From Promethearchaeota archaeon (GTDB taxonomy: Archaea; Asgardarchaeota; Lokiarchaeia; Sigyniarchaeales; SOKP01), in contig JAFGGO010000061.1 of NCBI GenBank assembly GCA_016930515.1, positions 44,172 to 108,171 on the forward strand: DNA of 64,000 nucleotides. The letters are read 5' to 3'. Position 1 is the stretch's first letter; the number at the start of each line of letters is the position of its first letter. Shown piece after piece: positions 1-8,735 of this stretch. Both the position numbers and the translations under genes were made by a program. Under the pieces are notes generated by a model, which ran no database searches, was not told the DNA's origin, and saw nothing but the letters and a program-made list of their open reading frames with translations.

Positions 1-125
1 AAACTATCGAACGCATGTTTCGAGAATACGATAACTCCCTTCTAAGCGGTGATTCGAGACGAACAGAACCAAAAAAGTTCGGTGGCAAGAAGGCGAGGGC
101 AAGACGCCAAAAATCATTTAGGTAA
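1..125 (+). CDS. rps9: Ribosomal protein uS9 (S9), C-terminal 40 residues
   Basis: The window opens inside this gene. Reading from base 3, the frame gives about 40 residues ending in a basic tail (RRTEPKKFGGKKARARRQKSFR split by context) and a TAA at 123-125. A C-terminus with RRTEPK, an xGGxxARA stretch and a final QKSFR is the signature end of archaeal/eukaryotic uS9, whose tail reaches toward the P-site tRNA in the small ribosomal subunit. The N-terminal two thirds lie outside the window. It converges on aroA, whose stop is 47 bases away. The identification rests only on the tail, but that tail is very distinctive. Confidence 0.9.
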   Translation, partial: TIERMFREYDNSLLSGDSRRTEPKKFGGKKARARRQKSFR

Positions 126-172
126 GGCTTGTTATTTCTATTTTGTACAACTCTTTAAATAAATAAAAACAA

Positions 173-1555
173 TTAAATCTCATCTACATGATAGAGATTA
201 ATATTTGTACCTAAATTTTGAAAGTGTTCAATGAAATTAGGATAAGAATCTCCTACAATGTCAGCACGTTTTATTAAAGATGGAGAATCCGCATGCATTG
301 CTGCTACGAAACACGCCATTGCAATTCTATGGTCATCCTCGTGATCTATCTCAGAAGCTTTTAAAGTATTACAGTGATAAACAATCATTTTATTTGATTC
401 TTCTTCAATCTTCACACCCATCTTAGTTAATTCACGAGCCATCACGGCAACACGATCGCTTTCTTTTTTTCGTATGTGGGACAGGTTGTATAATTCGGTA
501 TTTCCTTCGGCAATAGCACCCACGACAGAAAGTATTGGGAAAAGATCGGGTGTTTCGAGGCAATCAATTTTAATTCCGTGTAGTGGATATTTATTTCGAT
601 TACCAATGACGATTACTTGCTTTTTATCGATGTCTACTTCGATGTGCGCACCCATTTCTCGCAATAATTCAATTATTCTTTTATCACCTTGAGAACGCGC
701 GTAATCCATATTTCTGATAACTACCAACGATTCTTCGGTTGTTAACGCCGTTGCGGCGATCACAAATGCTGCAGACGAAAAATCTCCTGGAACTTCATAC
801 ACCCGAGGTCTTATCTGTTGATTGCATGGAACGGAATAAGTTCCTATTCTTTTATCGTCTAATCGTTCGAATACGGTTATTCCAAACGACCTTAAGGCGT
901 CTAAAGTTATTTGTATGTAAGGATAAGAAACCAAGGGCGTGGTTATCTCAATTTCAACATATTTTTGTTCCCCACACGATAATTTCGTTGCCATTATTAG
1001 CAAGGCTGTTATGAATTGGGAGCTTATATCTCCTTTAATCGAGATTTTATCGCACTTTGAACTCGTTCTTTGAATTTTCAAAAGATTTTCCGAAAATTCG
1101 TATTCCCCTCCTACATAATTAAGTGCATTTAACAATTCGGCAATTGGCCGCTTTCGCTTTAAAAACTCTCCCGTAAACGAAAGACCACCTTTAACCAATA
1201 AGGCAAGGGCGCTGAAAATCCGTATAGATGTACCAGAATTCTTGCAATCAATGACTTTCTCAATCGACTTGTACGATGATTGGTCCCTTTTAATCACGAC
1301 TTTGTTATCCGATAGTGGTAAAATATTAACGCCTAAAGATTTTAAAATATCTATAGTCACGCTGACGTCTCCCGAAATCAAGGGATTTTTCACGATTGAA
1401 ACGCCTTCAGCAAAACTAGCTATTATGAACGCCCTATGAGAGTAGCTTTTTGAACCAGGTATGTATATTTCTCCGTTGAGTTTTGGCGTTGGATTAATTA
1501 CAACATCCATCAAATTATTAGTAGGACATTCTACTAAATTAATTTTAGCATTCAT
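173..1555 (-). CDS. aroA: 3-phosphoshikimate 1-carboxyvinyltransferase (EPSP synthase)
   Basis: Transfers the enolpyruvyl group of PEP to shikimate-3-phosphate, step six of the shikimate pathway, in the cytoplasm. The 460-residue length is normal to slightly long. The substrate-binding PGSKSYSHR segment is at residues 33-41, NSGTSIR follows near 107, the active-site RKKESDR lies near 362-368 and DHRIAM near 408. The first ATG (1555) adds 15 residues before a second ATG (1510), after which homology-like sequence begins; either could be the start. aroC, which acts next, lies 2.4 kb away on the opposite strand, separated by the RACo-like gene, so the two are not one operon. Function is confident. 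Confidence 0.96.
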   Translation of the reverse strand: MNAKINLVECPTNNLMDVVINPTPKLNGEIYIPGSKSYSHRAFIIASFAEGVSIVKNPLISGDVSVTIDILKSLGVNILPLSDNKVVIKRDQSSYKSIEKVIDCKNSGTSIRIFSALALLVKGGLSFTGEFLKRKRPIAELLNALNYVGGEYEFSENLLKIQRTSSKCDKISIKGDISSQFITALLIMATKLSCGEQKYVEIEITTPLVSYPYIQITLDALRSFGITVFERLDDKRIGTYSVPCNQQIRPRVYEVPGDFSSAAFVIAATALTTEESLVVIRNMDYARSQGDKRIIELLREMGAHIEVDIDKKQVIVIGNRNKYPLHGIKIDCLETPDLFPILSVVGAIAEGNTELYNLSHIRKKESDRVAVMARELTKMGVKIEEESNKMIVYHCNTLKASEIDHEDDHRIAMACFVAAMHADSPSLIKRADIVGDSYPNFIEHFQNLGTNINLYHVDEI

Positions 1556-1889
1556 TTTGATATGATTAATAATGATAATTATACTTCTTTGAATTAAATC
1601 GAATAAATCAAATTCGCGTCTTTATGTGGTAAGTGTGAATTTTCTTTCTTTTTATATTGCTTCTTTAACCTACTTAAAATAAAATTAACAAATTACTCTT
1701 AATTGGATTTATGTTAGAAATTTGATCTGTTTATATCAAAACATTTTTGAGGATTATTTTCGTGAAGCGAGCTATAAGACGAAAAAGTAATTTCAAATAA
1801 GGACCTATAATAAGAGATTCTAAGGGGAAATTTGAATTTTAGAAAAGAATTACCAGGACATTAAATATAAATGATATGATTTTGATTTA
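1556..1889. other. Intergenic region, no gene seen
   Basis: About 330 bases between the start of aroA and the end of the RACo-like gene, both on the minus strand. It is AT-rich with stops in all frames. A TATA-like tract near 1650 (minus strand) could serve aroA. Nothing else is recognised. Confidence 0.5.
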
Positions 1890-3836
1890 CTATCTTTTTG
1901 GAATTTTAATATATTCTCTTAAGCTTTTAAAATTATTCAAATTAAAGTGAGGGAAATACATGGCCTCGGCAAACTCTCGTTGAAATTCGGCTCTCGATGC
2001 TAATTCAAGGTATTTTACTTGTTTGGAAAGATTCAAGGCTTTTTTTCTAAGATCCTTGTTAATCAATAAGTATTGCGCTCCAATACCCGCTGCGTTTCCT
2101 ATTTGAAATATTTTCTCGATAGGAATGTCTGGAATCATGCCAATGAATCTTGCGTTTTCTTTACTTATATAATTTCCGAAAGCTCCGGCCAAGAAGATTT
2201 GCTCGATATTCGCTTTAGATTCTTCTAGTTGATTGAGGTAATTTAGAATGATTTTTGCTCCTGAATAGAAAGCACCTTTAGCCATCTGAATTTGCCTGAC
2301 ATCATCAAGCGATATAGTAATTGCTTTTTTTAAATTCGTGTGTTTTTTCTTCACAACTACGAATTCAGCCCCATTCTCGGTTTCAACAAAATGACCGGTA
2401 TTCAAGAATTCCTTGTTGAAATTACCACTTCTTGTAAGGAGCTTGACCTTTAAAAGTTCCGCAATCAAATCTATCAGGCCCGAACCGCATATTCCAATGG
2501 GATTCTTGTTATAAATGGTGGTATAATCGACTTCGTAAGTCCGGGGATCTATTTTTACCGTGTCTATTGCACCTGCCGCTGCTCTCATACCATTTTTAAT
2601 GTGTGCTCCTTCTAAGGCAGATCCTGCTGCGCAAGAAGATGTTATTATATTTTTCTGGTTTCCCACAATGATCTCTCCGTTCGTTCCTATGTCTATTGCT
2701 AGAGTTAAATCTTCTTCTTGTTCGATTTCAGACGAGATCATGACACCCATGGTATCCGCACCAACGAATCCCGCTATGAGCGGTGCAATATACACATTGC
2801 CAAATGGGCAGATATTCAAGTTTATCTCTCTTGCCTTGATGTTTAGATCGCTTTTAAAGACAGGAACATAGGGACTACGACCGATGTGTATGGGATCCAC
2901 TCCCAAAAAGATGTGGTGCATAACGGGATTTCCCACGACTGATGCCTCGTAAATTTGAGAAGATAATATTCCAACAACAGAACAAGTCTCGTGAATTATG
3001 TCGTTTAAAGCCTTATCAACTGCATCTTTCATTAGGGCAAGACCTTTTTTTTTTTCAATTCCGTAGTAAATACGAGCAATCACATCTTCACCGAAGGCTG
3101 TTTGCGGATTGAGCCGGGAACCGATGGCACGAATCTTGCCATCCTCAAGGTTAATTAAATAACCTACAATAGTTGTTGTCCCTATATCAAATGCAATGCC
3201 ATAATTATCTTCTGTCGTGTTTCCACCTTCACAATCGATGATCTCGCAATCGTTCCAAATGCTCAGCGTGATTTCATGGTTATTTTTTCGCAAAATCGAA
3301 GGAATTTTCCGTAATGATGCCACATTGATCTCTTTTAATGTTTTTAAGCTAGACTTACGAATTAATGAAGCTAAAATCCTTTCAAGATCAGGCAAGGGGG
3401 ATTCCAAGGACGGCTCGTCGACTTTAATATATATTTTTTTTATGGTTGGATTGATTTTGATCTCCCTGTTAATTCCAGATGTGAGTATATTAAAATCTTC
3501 TAAGAGTAATTCATCTGGCAAATATATTCTAACTTTTTGAGGACCTTTGATGGTATTAGCGTTGATTTCTCCATTAATAACGCATTGACAAGCTAACCTC
3601 CAACCATCTTTGAGTTCCTCAACACTAAGATTTTTTTTTTCGGAAGCGGTAGATTGATTCGTGTATTCTAATCCTTTTTCAACCAAAACCTTGCATTTAC
3701 CACAAGAACCCTTTCCACCACAGAAAGATTTTATACTAATCCCAATCTCATGAAGTAATTCAAATGCAGTTTTCCTCCCAGAAAGAAAGACCCTACGAGA
3801 TATGGGTTCGAAATCGATGATAATATTTTTATTCAT
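1890..3836 (-). CDS. RACo-type corrinoid-activation protein (2Fe-2S + ASKHA ATPase)
   Basis: Seen: an N-terminal plant-type [2Fe-2S] domain with Cys39, Cys45, Cys48 and Cys83, followed by a long C-terminal ASKHA region with two phosphate-binding repeats, AFDIGTTTIVGY near residue 218 and LAIDIGTNGEIIV near 378, and GAFGNYIS near the end. This order is that of RACo, the ATP-driven reductive activator that returns inactive Co(II) corrinoid proteins to Co(I). RamA-type activators carry C-terminal 4Fe-4S clusters instead, and none are seen here. The partner would be a corrinoid iron-sulfur protein or a methyltransferase corrinoid protein; none is encoded nearby. Length (648) is typical. It stands alone on the minus strand between aroA and aroC. 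Family is confident; the target corrinoid protein is unknown. Confidence 0.88.
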   Translation of the reverse strand: MNKNIIIDFEPISRRVFLSGRKTAFELLHEIGISIKSFCGGKGSCGKCKVLVEKGLEYTNQSTASEKKNLSVEELKDGWRLACQCVINGEINANTIKGPQKVRIYLPDELLLEDFNILTSGINREIKINPTIKKIYIKVDEPSLESPLPDLERILASLIRKSSLKTLKEINVASLRKIPSILRKNNHEITLSIWNDCEIIDCEGGNTTEDNYGIAFDIGTTTIVGYLINLEDGKIRAIGSRLNPQTAFGEDVIARIYYGIEKKKGLALMKDAVDKALNDIIHETCSVVGILSSQIYEASVVGNPVMHHIFLGVDPIHIGRSPYVPVFKSDLNIKAREINLNICPFGNVYIAPLIAGFVGADTMGVMISSEIEQEEDLTLAIDIGTNGEIIVGNQKNIITSSCAAGSALEGAHIKNGMRAAAGAIDTVKIDPRTYEVDYTTIYNKNPIGICGSGLIDLIAELLKVKLLTRSGNFNKEFLNTGHFVETENGAEFVVVKKKHTNLKKAITISLDDVRQIQMAKGAFYSGAKIILNYLNQLEESKANIEQIFLAGAFGNYISKENARFIGMIPDIPIEKIFQIGNAAGIGAQYLLINKDLRKKALNLSKQVKYLELASRAEFQREFAEAMYFPHFNLNNFKSLREYIKIPKR

Positions 3837-3972
3837 CAGCTTTGGAAATGAACCTTTTGAATTTGAATTTACCTACTATAAAAACGATATTAATTACTTC
3901 GCAGGAAAGTGAAGTTTTTTTTAAATGACATCTATTCTTAAAATAGAATTAATAAAAATTCGAGTTTGAGCA

Positions 3973-5082
3973 ATGGGAGACAATACAATTGGGACGAGAT
4001 TTAAAATCACTTCTTTTGGAGAAAGCCACGGAAAGGTCGTTGGGATTGTGATTGACGGAACCCCTGCTGGGTTAGAGCTTGACATTAATTTCTTACTTTC
4101 TGAGCTTGAAAAAAGAAAAACAAGTCAGTCAAGTTTAACAACAAGTAGGGAAGAACCTGATATCCCCGAAATATTATCGGGAATGCTTGATGGTAAAACA
4201 ACAGGAGCCCCCATATGCTTGATCATACATAATAAAGATGTAGATTCTTCAAAATACGAGAAATATAAGGATTTTTTGAGACCGTCCCAAATTGACTATT
4301 CTTTATTAAAAAAGCAAGGGGGTTTTGGCGATTTTAGGGGATCAGGGCGATTCTCGGGAAGGTTAACGGCAGGTTTTGTCATGGCGGGGGCAATTGCAAA
4401 GCAAGTATTACAAAAATACGGCATTTCCGTCTTCTCCTACACTAAACGCATTGGAACCATTAGCGACGAAACAGTTTATGATGTAAGAAATCTTTACAAC
4501 TTGTTTGAATTAAGAGAAAATTCCTTAGTGAGAGCTTTAGACCACGAATTGTCTAAAAAAATGGAGAATTCGATAAAAAAAGTTAAATTGGAAAAGGATT
4601 CACTAGGAGGAGTTATTAAATGTGTTGTTTCAGGATTGCCCGAGGGTGTTGGGGGCCCAATGTTTAACAGCATCGAATCAAACTTGGCAAAAGCCATTTT
4701 TTCGATCCCTGCGGTCAAGGGAATAGAATTTGGGGCAGGATTTAAAGCCACTACGATGAAAGGTTCTGAACACAACGATCCCTGGGTCGTTAAGGATGGA
4801 AAAATAACAACTTTAAAAAATGATTCGGGAGGCATTATTGGAGGTATTTCTATAGGTACACCTATAGAATTTAATGTTGGTTTTAAACCCACACCAACAA
4901 TTGGAAAGTTACAAAAAACAGTGAGGCTCAGCACGATGGAACCCGTTGAAATGGCATTTTCCGGTAGGCATGATCCTTGCATCGTGCCTAGAGCTGTTGT
5001 AGTTGTCGAAGCGATGACCGCAATTGTAATTCTTGACTTCTTGTTACTTGAAGGAAAGATACCTACGGTCTTGAAACCCTAA
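3973..5082 (+). CDS. aroC: Chorismate synthase
   Basis: Makes chorismate from EPSP with reduced FMN as catalytic cofactor; last step of the shikimate pathway. The 369 residues carry the family start with GESHG (16-20), GGxGDFRGSGRxSGRxTA near residues 116-135, and the C-terminal FSGRHDPCIVPRA signature. The ATG at 3973 gives the conserved N-terminus directly. It is divergent from the RACo-like gene, with a 136-base AT-rich spacer. With aroA in the same window the organism can complete the late shikimate pathway. Confidence 0.97.
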   Translation: MGDNTIGTRFKITSFGESHGKVVGIVIDGTPAGLELDINFLLSELEKRKTSQSSLTTSREEPDIPEILSGMLDGKTTGAPICLIIHNKDVDSSKYEKYKDFLRPSQIDYSLLKKQGGFGDFRGSGRFSGRLTAGFVMAGAIAKQVLQKYGISVFSYTKRIGTISDETVYDVRNLYNLFELRENSLVRALDHELSKKMENSIKKVKLEKDSLGGVIKCVVSGLPEGVGGPMFNSIESNLAKAIFSIPAVKGIEFGAGFKATTMKGSEHNDPWVVKDGKITTLKNDSGGIIGGISIGTPIEFNVGFKPTPTIGKLQKTVRLSTMEPVEMAFSGRHDPCIVPRAVVVVEAMTAIVILDFLLLEGKIPTVLKP

Positions 5083-5095
5083 CTGTGGATAGTAA

Positions 5096-5392
5096 TTGTT
5101 AGTAAAATGTTTTTCAAGCATAAATCATAAAAGTGGAATAAAAAAGGTTGATAATCTTGCGATAAAAGAAGTTCATAGAATAAGTCAATTGAATTATAGA
5201 TGCTCGTTTGAACTATGTGTGTTTTACGATAATGGAAGCTTGAAAACAATCGATGGTATATTGGATTTTAAATATTATCTTTATAAAAAAAGATCACTAA
5301 GGGTCTTTAATTGGGCGAAATTTACGATTATCGAGAAAAGAAAGAAAATTCTGAAGAATAAACTCGTTAATTTATTCATAATTTTCAGATAA
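5096..5392 (+). CDS. Doubtful small ORF downstream of aroC
   Basis: An open frame of 98 codons that begins only with TTG and has no clear ribosome-binding site. The translation is rich in Lys, Ile, Phe and Tyr without recognisable motifs, which is what AT-rich intergenic DNA often yields. It is listed because the stretch 5083-5447 holds nothing else. It could be a small lineage-specific gene or non-coding sequence. Confidence 0.2.
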   Translation: MLVKCFSSINHKSGIKKVDNLAIKEVHRISQLNYRCSFELCVFYDNGSLKTIDGILDFKYYLYKKRSLRVFNWAKFTIIEKRKKILKNKLVNLFIIFR

Positions 5393-5447
5393 TTTTTATA
5401 CATTCAGAACCTTAATAAATATTAAAAAAAAATTGGAAATGTAAAAG

Positions 5448-5675
5448 ATGAGCAAAAAAATCGATACTAGTGGTCAATTTATTGAATTTTACAAGAAAAA
5501 AGGAGATTATCTCGTTGAACTTTCGAACAACCATCTCATGAACAAGGAATATAAAAAATCTCTTGAATTGTTAAGTCAAGCTTTCGCAATGTACGAAAAA
5601 GGCGGAGCAAACGAATTAGCGGAACAAACAAAAGCTAAATTTAATGAAATTAAGGCCAAATATTTTAAAAAATAA
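5448..5675 (+). CDS. Small TPR-like helical protein, 75 aa
   Basis: Function not recognised. The protein is short, charged and predicted fully helical. It has two amphipathic helices with the pattern of a single TPR hairpin: a GDYLVELSNNHLMNKEYKKS stretch followed by ALL/AF spacing, then AMYEKGGANELAEQTKAKFNEIKAKY. The ATG at 5448 follows an AT-rich leader (TATA-like tract about 45 bases upstream). It converges on the Mut7-C gene with a gap of one base between stops. A similar helix-turn pattern (EYxxAxxxxxxA) occurs in the repeats of the 28172-29845 protein, which may be only structural convergence. Confidence 0.6.
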   Translation: MSKKIDTSGQFIEFYKKKGDYLVELSNNHLMNKEYKKSLELLSQAFAMYEKGGANELAEQTKAKFNEIKAKYFKK

Positions 5676-5676
5676 A

Positions 5677-6162
5677 TTAATCTTCCATATCACTCAAATG
5701 GATTTTAATTTTTTCGATATGTGAACCTTTCCAGTAGATTTTATTACAATTTGGATTTGAGCAAGTAAAAAATTCGTTGTAAGAACGATATGTCTCTGGT
5801 TTGATTATGTCTTTTATAGCATCTTTCTTTAGAATTTTTTTTAGTAAAGAATTGCAAGCTGAGCACCTAGCTTTTTCTATTGAAAAATCTAATTTCAGAC
5901 CTAACATTTCTTTGAGATAAATTAGATTTTTATAAGGATCCAATTCTTCTAGGTAAATACAACTTTTACCAGCTCTTTTAAAAAAAGGAAGGTCTCGAGT
6001 AAGAATAATTCTATTAGATTTTAGCGCAAATTCAAGAAGTTTGGAATCTGGAGCAGAAGGTTCGACCTGTTCGGCATAAATTGTATCAAATCCAAATATT
6101 CTTAACAATCGAGCGAGTTTCCCGACCATCGCATCGCATAAAAAAGTCACTTCCTCGGTCAT
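5677..6162 (-). CDS. Mut7-C (DUF82) PIN-like ribonuclease domain protein
   Basis: The N-terminal half shows the PIN-type acidic residues of the Mut7-C family: FLCDAMVGKLARLLRIFGFDT with the first Asp at residue 10, then DSKLLEFA and the ILTRDLPF segment. The C-terminal part carries a zinc ribbon with CSACNSLL and CSNPNCNKIYWKGSH. This arrangement matches the archaeal Mut7-C RNase family (named after the C. elegans MUT-7 C-terminus), presumed RNA nucleases. The 161-residue length is normal. The substrate is unknown. The gene is convergent with the 75-residue protein, and its promoter region is shared with the divergent FmdE-like gene. Confidence 0.85.
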   Translation of the reverse strand: MTEEVTFLCDAMVGKLARLLRIFGFDTIYAEQVEPSAPDSKLLEFALKSNRIILTRDLPFFKRAGKSCIYLEELDPYKNLIYLKEMLGLKLDFSIEKARCSACNSLLKKILKKDAIKDIIKPETYRSYNEFFTCSNPNCNKIYWKGSHIEKIKIHLSDMED

Positions 6163-6274
6163 GATAATAATACTTATTTTTCAGATTTAAGTTAAAAAAT
6201 ATAACTTCAAATTTAATGATAATGACGGAAATTTATGATATATCTTGATATAGGATAATTGATTTTTATTAATT

Positions 6275-6826
6275 ATGGAATTAAGGATGAATGATCTCGT
6301 TGAAAAAGCCGTCAACTTTCATGGCCATCTATGTCCTGGTCTATTAATAGGAGTTCTTGCGTCTAAATATGTGCTTGAGCACGGTAACGATTTTTCCCTG
6401 GACGAAGAACTTGCCGCGATTGTAGAAAACGATAACTGTAGTGTTGATGCCCTTCAAGCATTACTTGGAACCACATTTGGGAAAGGAAATCTAATATTCC
6501 GCGATTATGGAAAAAATAATTATACAATTTTCAATCGAACGAATAATAAAGTAATGAAACTAAGCGTTAAAGCCAGGAATTTTGGACAAGCAACACTCAC
6601 AAGGGAGGAACGACTCGAACAGCTATTAAAATCCTCACCAGAAGAGATATTTGAAATAACATATTCAGCTGAAATTCCTCCCGAGAAAGCTCATATACAC
6701 GAATCCATCAAATGTGATAATTGTGGAGAGCCTACGATGAGCACTCGGATACGGGAATTGAGAGAGAAAAGAGTATGCATTCCGTGTTACGAGAAGTTGA
6801 ATATGGGAGTTTTTGATATTAAATAA
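6275..6826 (+). CDS. FmdE-like protein (formylmethanofuran dehydrogenase subunit E family)
   Basis: Residues about 8-130 form an FmdE domain: FHGHLCPGLLIG with the conserved His-x-His-x-x-Cys, then ENDNCSVDALQ and GTTFGKGNLIFRDYGK. The C-terminus has a zinc ribbon, CDNCGEPTMSTRIR followed by VCIPCYEK. FmdE proteins accompany tungsten/molybdenum formylmethanofuran dehydrogenases or molybdopterin enzymes and are thought to handle metal or cofactor, but most stand-alone copies have no proven role. No fmd/fwd subunits are nearby. The ATG at 6275 begins nine residues before the conserved domain. Family confident, function open. Confidence 0.85.
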   Translation: MELRMNDLVEKAVNFHGHLCPGLLIGVLASKYVLEHGNDFSLDEELAAIVENDNCSVDALQALLGTTFGKGNLIFRDYGKNNYTIFNRTNNKVMKLSVKARNFGQATLTREERLEQLLKSSPEEIFEITYSAEIPPEKAHIHESIKCDNCGEPTMSTRIRELREKRVCIPCYEKLNMGVFDIK

Positions 6827-6957
6827 TTCTAATATACATAAAAAATAGGATCCTGACTTTATGAAAGCGTTTATCCAATGTCGAAATTTTTTAAACTCTT
6901 ATTTAATTACTAAAATTAATTAAGTTTTAGATGACCTTTAATGGACACCTTCTCAAT

Positions 6958-7401
6958 ATGATAATTCGCGAGTTTTCCGAAAAAGATATCGATGAAATAA
7001 CCGTCTTGATGAAAAAACTTTGTATGCTCAAGGGACAAGAGTTCGACGAAAGCCGGTGGAGAGATAGCGTGGAAAACAGGCTAAGAAAAGATTCGAAATT
7101 AAAGGTCGTCATCGCATTCAATAAAGACACTGAAGAAGTCTTGGGAATGGCTCACTTTTCAGTCAGGAACACGGAAAAAGGTTTTCAAATAGGCGTTATC
7201 TCAAATCTTATCGTTATTGAAGAAAAACGACGAGAAGGAATTGGAGAGAGTTTAATGAGAAAAGGCATAGAATATTTTAGAGAGAACCACATAAATTCCG
7301 TGAGACTTGCGCTTAAATCTACTTTAGATAACGCAGCAAAAAAATTATTTCTTAAACTCGGTTTTGAACCGATTTTTATGATTTACGAACTAAAACTATA
7401 A
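6958..7401 (+). CDS. GNAT-family N-acetyltransferase
   Basis: About 147 residues with the GNAT fold. It opens with IIREFSEKDIDEI, typical of beta-1/alpha-1, then GVISNLIVIEEKRREGIGESL with the acetyl-CoA pyrophosphate loop (R-R-E-G-I-G), and the C-terminal KLFLKLGFEPI motif. An upstream in-frame ATG at 6931 would add nine residues, but the family normally starts at the MIIRE segment, so 6958 is preferred. The substrate (protein N-terminus, amino acid or small molecule) cannot be told. It is monocistronic-looking, 54 bases before the Clp1-like gene. Confidence 0.85.
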   Translation: MIIREFSEKDIDEITVLMKKLCMLKGQEFDESRWRDSVENRLRKDSKLKVVIAFNKDTEEVLGMAHFSVRNTEKGFQIGVISNLIVIEEKRREGIGESLMRKGIEYFRENHINSVRLALKSTLDNAAKKLFLKLGFEPIFMIYELKL

Positions 7402-7455
7402 TGAAAACATAATTAAATAATAATAACTTCATACTACAAATAAGAGGATACGACT

Positions 7456-8682
7456 ATGATAAAAGAAATTAAAAAAGGAAACACCTTCGTTGTTAGAGGT
7501 GCAACGCGAGTTAAGTTACTTGAAGGTGAATTGGAAGTTCTTGGAAAAGACATATTGCCGGGTAAGGAAGACGTTCCAACGGACGAGTCTGAATCAAGCG
7601 AAGGGATAGTCATCGTTCCAAGCGCATTGTCATTTCCATTATTCGCAACAAAAAATTCAAAACTTGAAATTTTTACAAGTAGTGATGAGAATATTGAATT
7701 AGTAAGTGAAAATTCCATCCCTCTTGAATGGAAAAAAATTAAAGATAATTTGATCGAAAAAATCAAGAATTACGAAAGTACAAAGCCTCTAAAAATAATG
7801 GTCCTGGGAATTAGTAGTGGTAAAACAACCTTAATAAAATATCTCGCCAATAATTTCATAAGAGAGGGACTTCAAGGCGGGTATTTAGATAGCGATTTGG
7901 GGCAACAAATTTTACTCCCAACCACCCTCATGGTGGGCTTGATAGACAAACCGTTCATAAACCTCAAGGAAATTGGCGAAGAAAAGAGATATTTTGTTGG
8001 AGCGACCTTTCCAAAAGGAAACCTCAAGTTTATCGTATCTCATTACACGAATGCCATGATTGAAGAATTCTCTAAAAATCACAAAAATCTCAAGTATATA
8101 TTGATTGATACGGACGGATGGGTAAAAACCGAAGCAGGATGTGTTTACAAAAGTTATTTCGTGAAGAAAGTCGATCCAGACATTCTAATCGTGTTTTTTG
8201 ACAAGGAGATCGAAGAATACGATAAAATTCTTTCCAATGCAAAGGAAAGAAAGGATAGGAATGTCATCTTGATAAACGAGAAAAACAAGTATTTCTACGA
8301 AAAATCCAAAGAAGAACGAAGGTTTCTCCGTCAAAGTCGATTTGCTCAGGTTTTTGAAAACTTTCAGAAAATTACCATCCCTTTAAGAGATTTAATATTT
8401 ATAAAACGTGATTACGATACCGAAAAAGACGAAGTTATTGAAGTTGAGTTAGGTCTTAAGAATTTAGTGAGCCTTCCATACCATTATGTAATCGTGGGAT
8501 TATTAGATGCTAATTCAAGCTTGTTAAATGTTGCGTTGCTTTTTACCGTAAACATTGAAAAAGGATACGCTTTGATTTTTACAGATCTTTCATACAAAGA
8601 ACAGAGAAAGATAAAAAAGATCTTGCTCGGAAGCTTGAGACTTTCCATAAAAGGAAACCATCAAGGATACCTTTATTTGTAG
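7456..8682 (+). CDS. Clp1/Grc3-like polynucleotide 5'-kinase
   Basis: The order is that of the Clp1/Grc3 family: an N-terminal beta-rich domain (residues 1-100), a P-loop VLGISSGKTTL at about 117-126, a DSDLGQ segment near 145 (the family's D-x-D-x-G-Q Walker-like motif), DTDGWV near 218, and a C-terminal beta domain. Archaeal members phosphorylate RNA or DNA 5'-hydroxyls with ATP; the human relative works in tRNA splicing and mRNA 3' processing. The usual Ser in GxxxSGKS/T is present as SSGKTT, so activity is plausible. The RNA target is unknown. The ATP-grasp gene follows after 53 bases on the same strand. Confidence 0.85.
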   Translation: MIKEIKKGNTFVVRGATRVKLLEGELEVLGKDILPGKEDVPTDESESSEGIVIVPSALSFPLFATKNSKLEIFTSSDENIELVSENSIPLEWKKIKDNLIEKIKNYESTKPLKIMVLGISSGKTTLIKYLANNFIREGLQGGYLDSDLGQQILLPTTLMVGLIDKPFINLKEIGEEKRYFVGATFPKGNLKFIVSHYTNAMIEEFSKNHKNLKYILIDTDGWVKTEAGCVYKSYFVKKVDPDILIVFFDKEIEEYDKILSNAKERKDRNVILINEKNKYFYEKSKEERRFLRQSRFAQVFENFQKITIPLRDLIFIKRDYDTEKDEVIEVELGLKNLVSLPYHYVIVGLLDANSSLLNVALLFTVNIEKGYALIFTDLSYKEQRKIKKILLGSLRLSIKGNHQGYLYL

Positions 8683-8735
8683 GTATATTCTTTACTAATA
8701 CAAACTGATCTTTTTGGATTGGATTTGATGTTCTA

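Noticed and set aside
7434-7766. Antisense frame opposite the Clp1-like gene, with others inside large genes
   Set aside because: They lie wholly within strongly supported genes on the other strand, have biased composition and no motifs.
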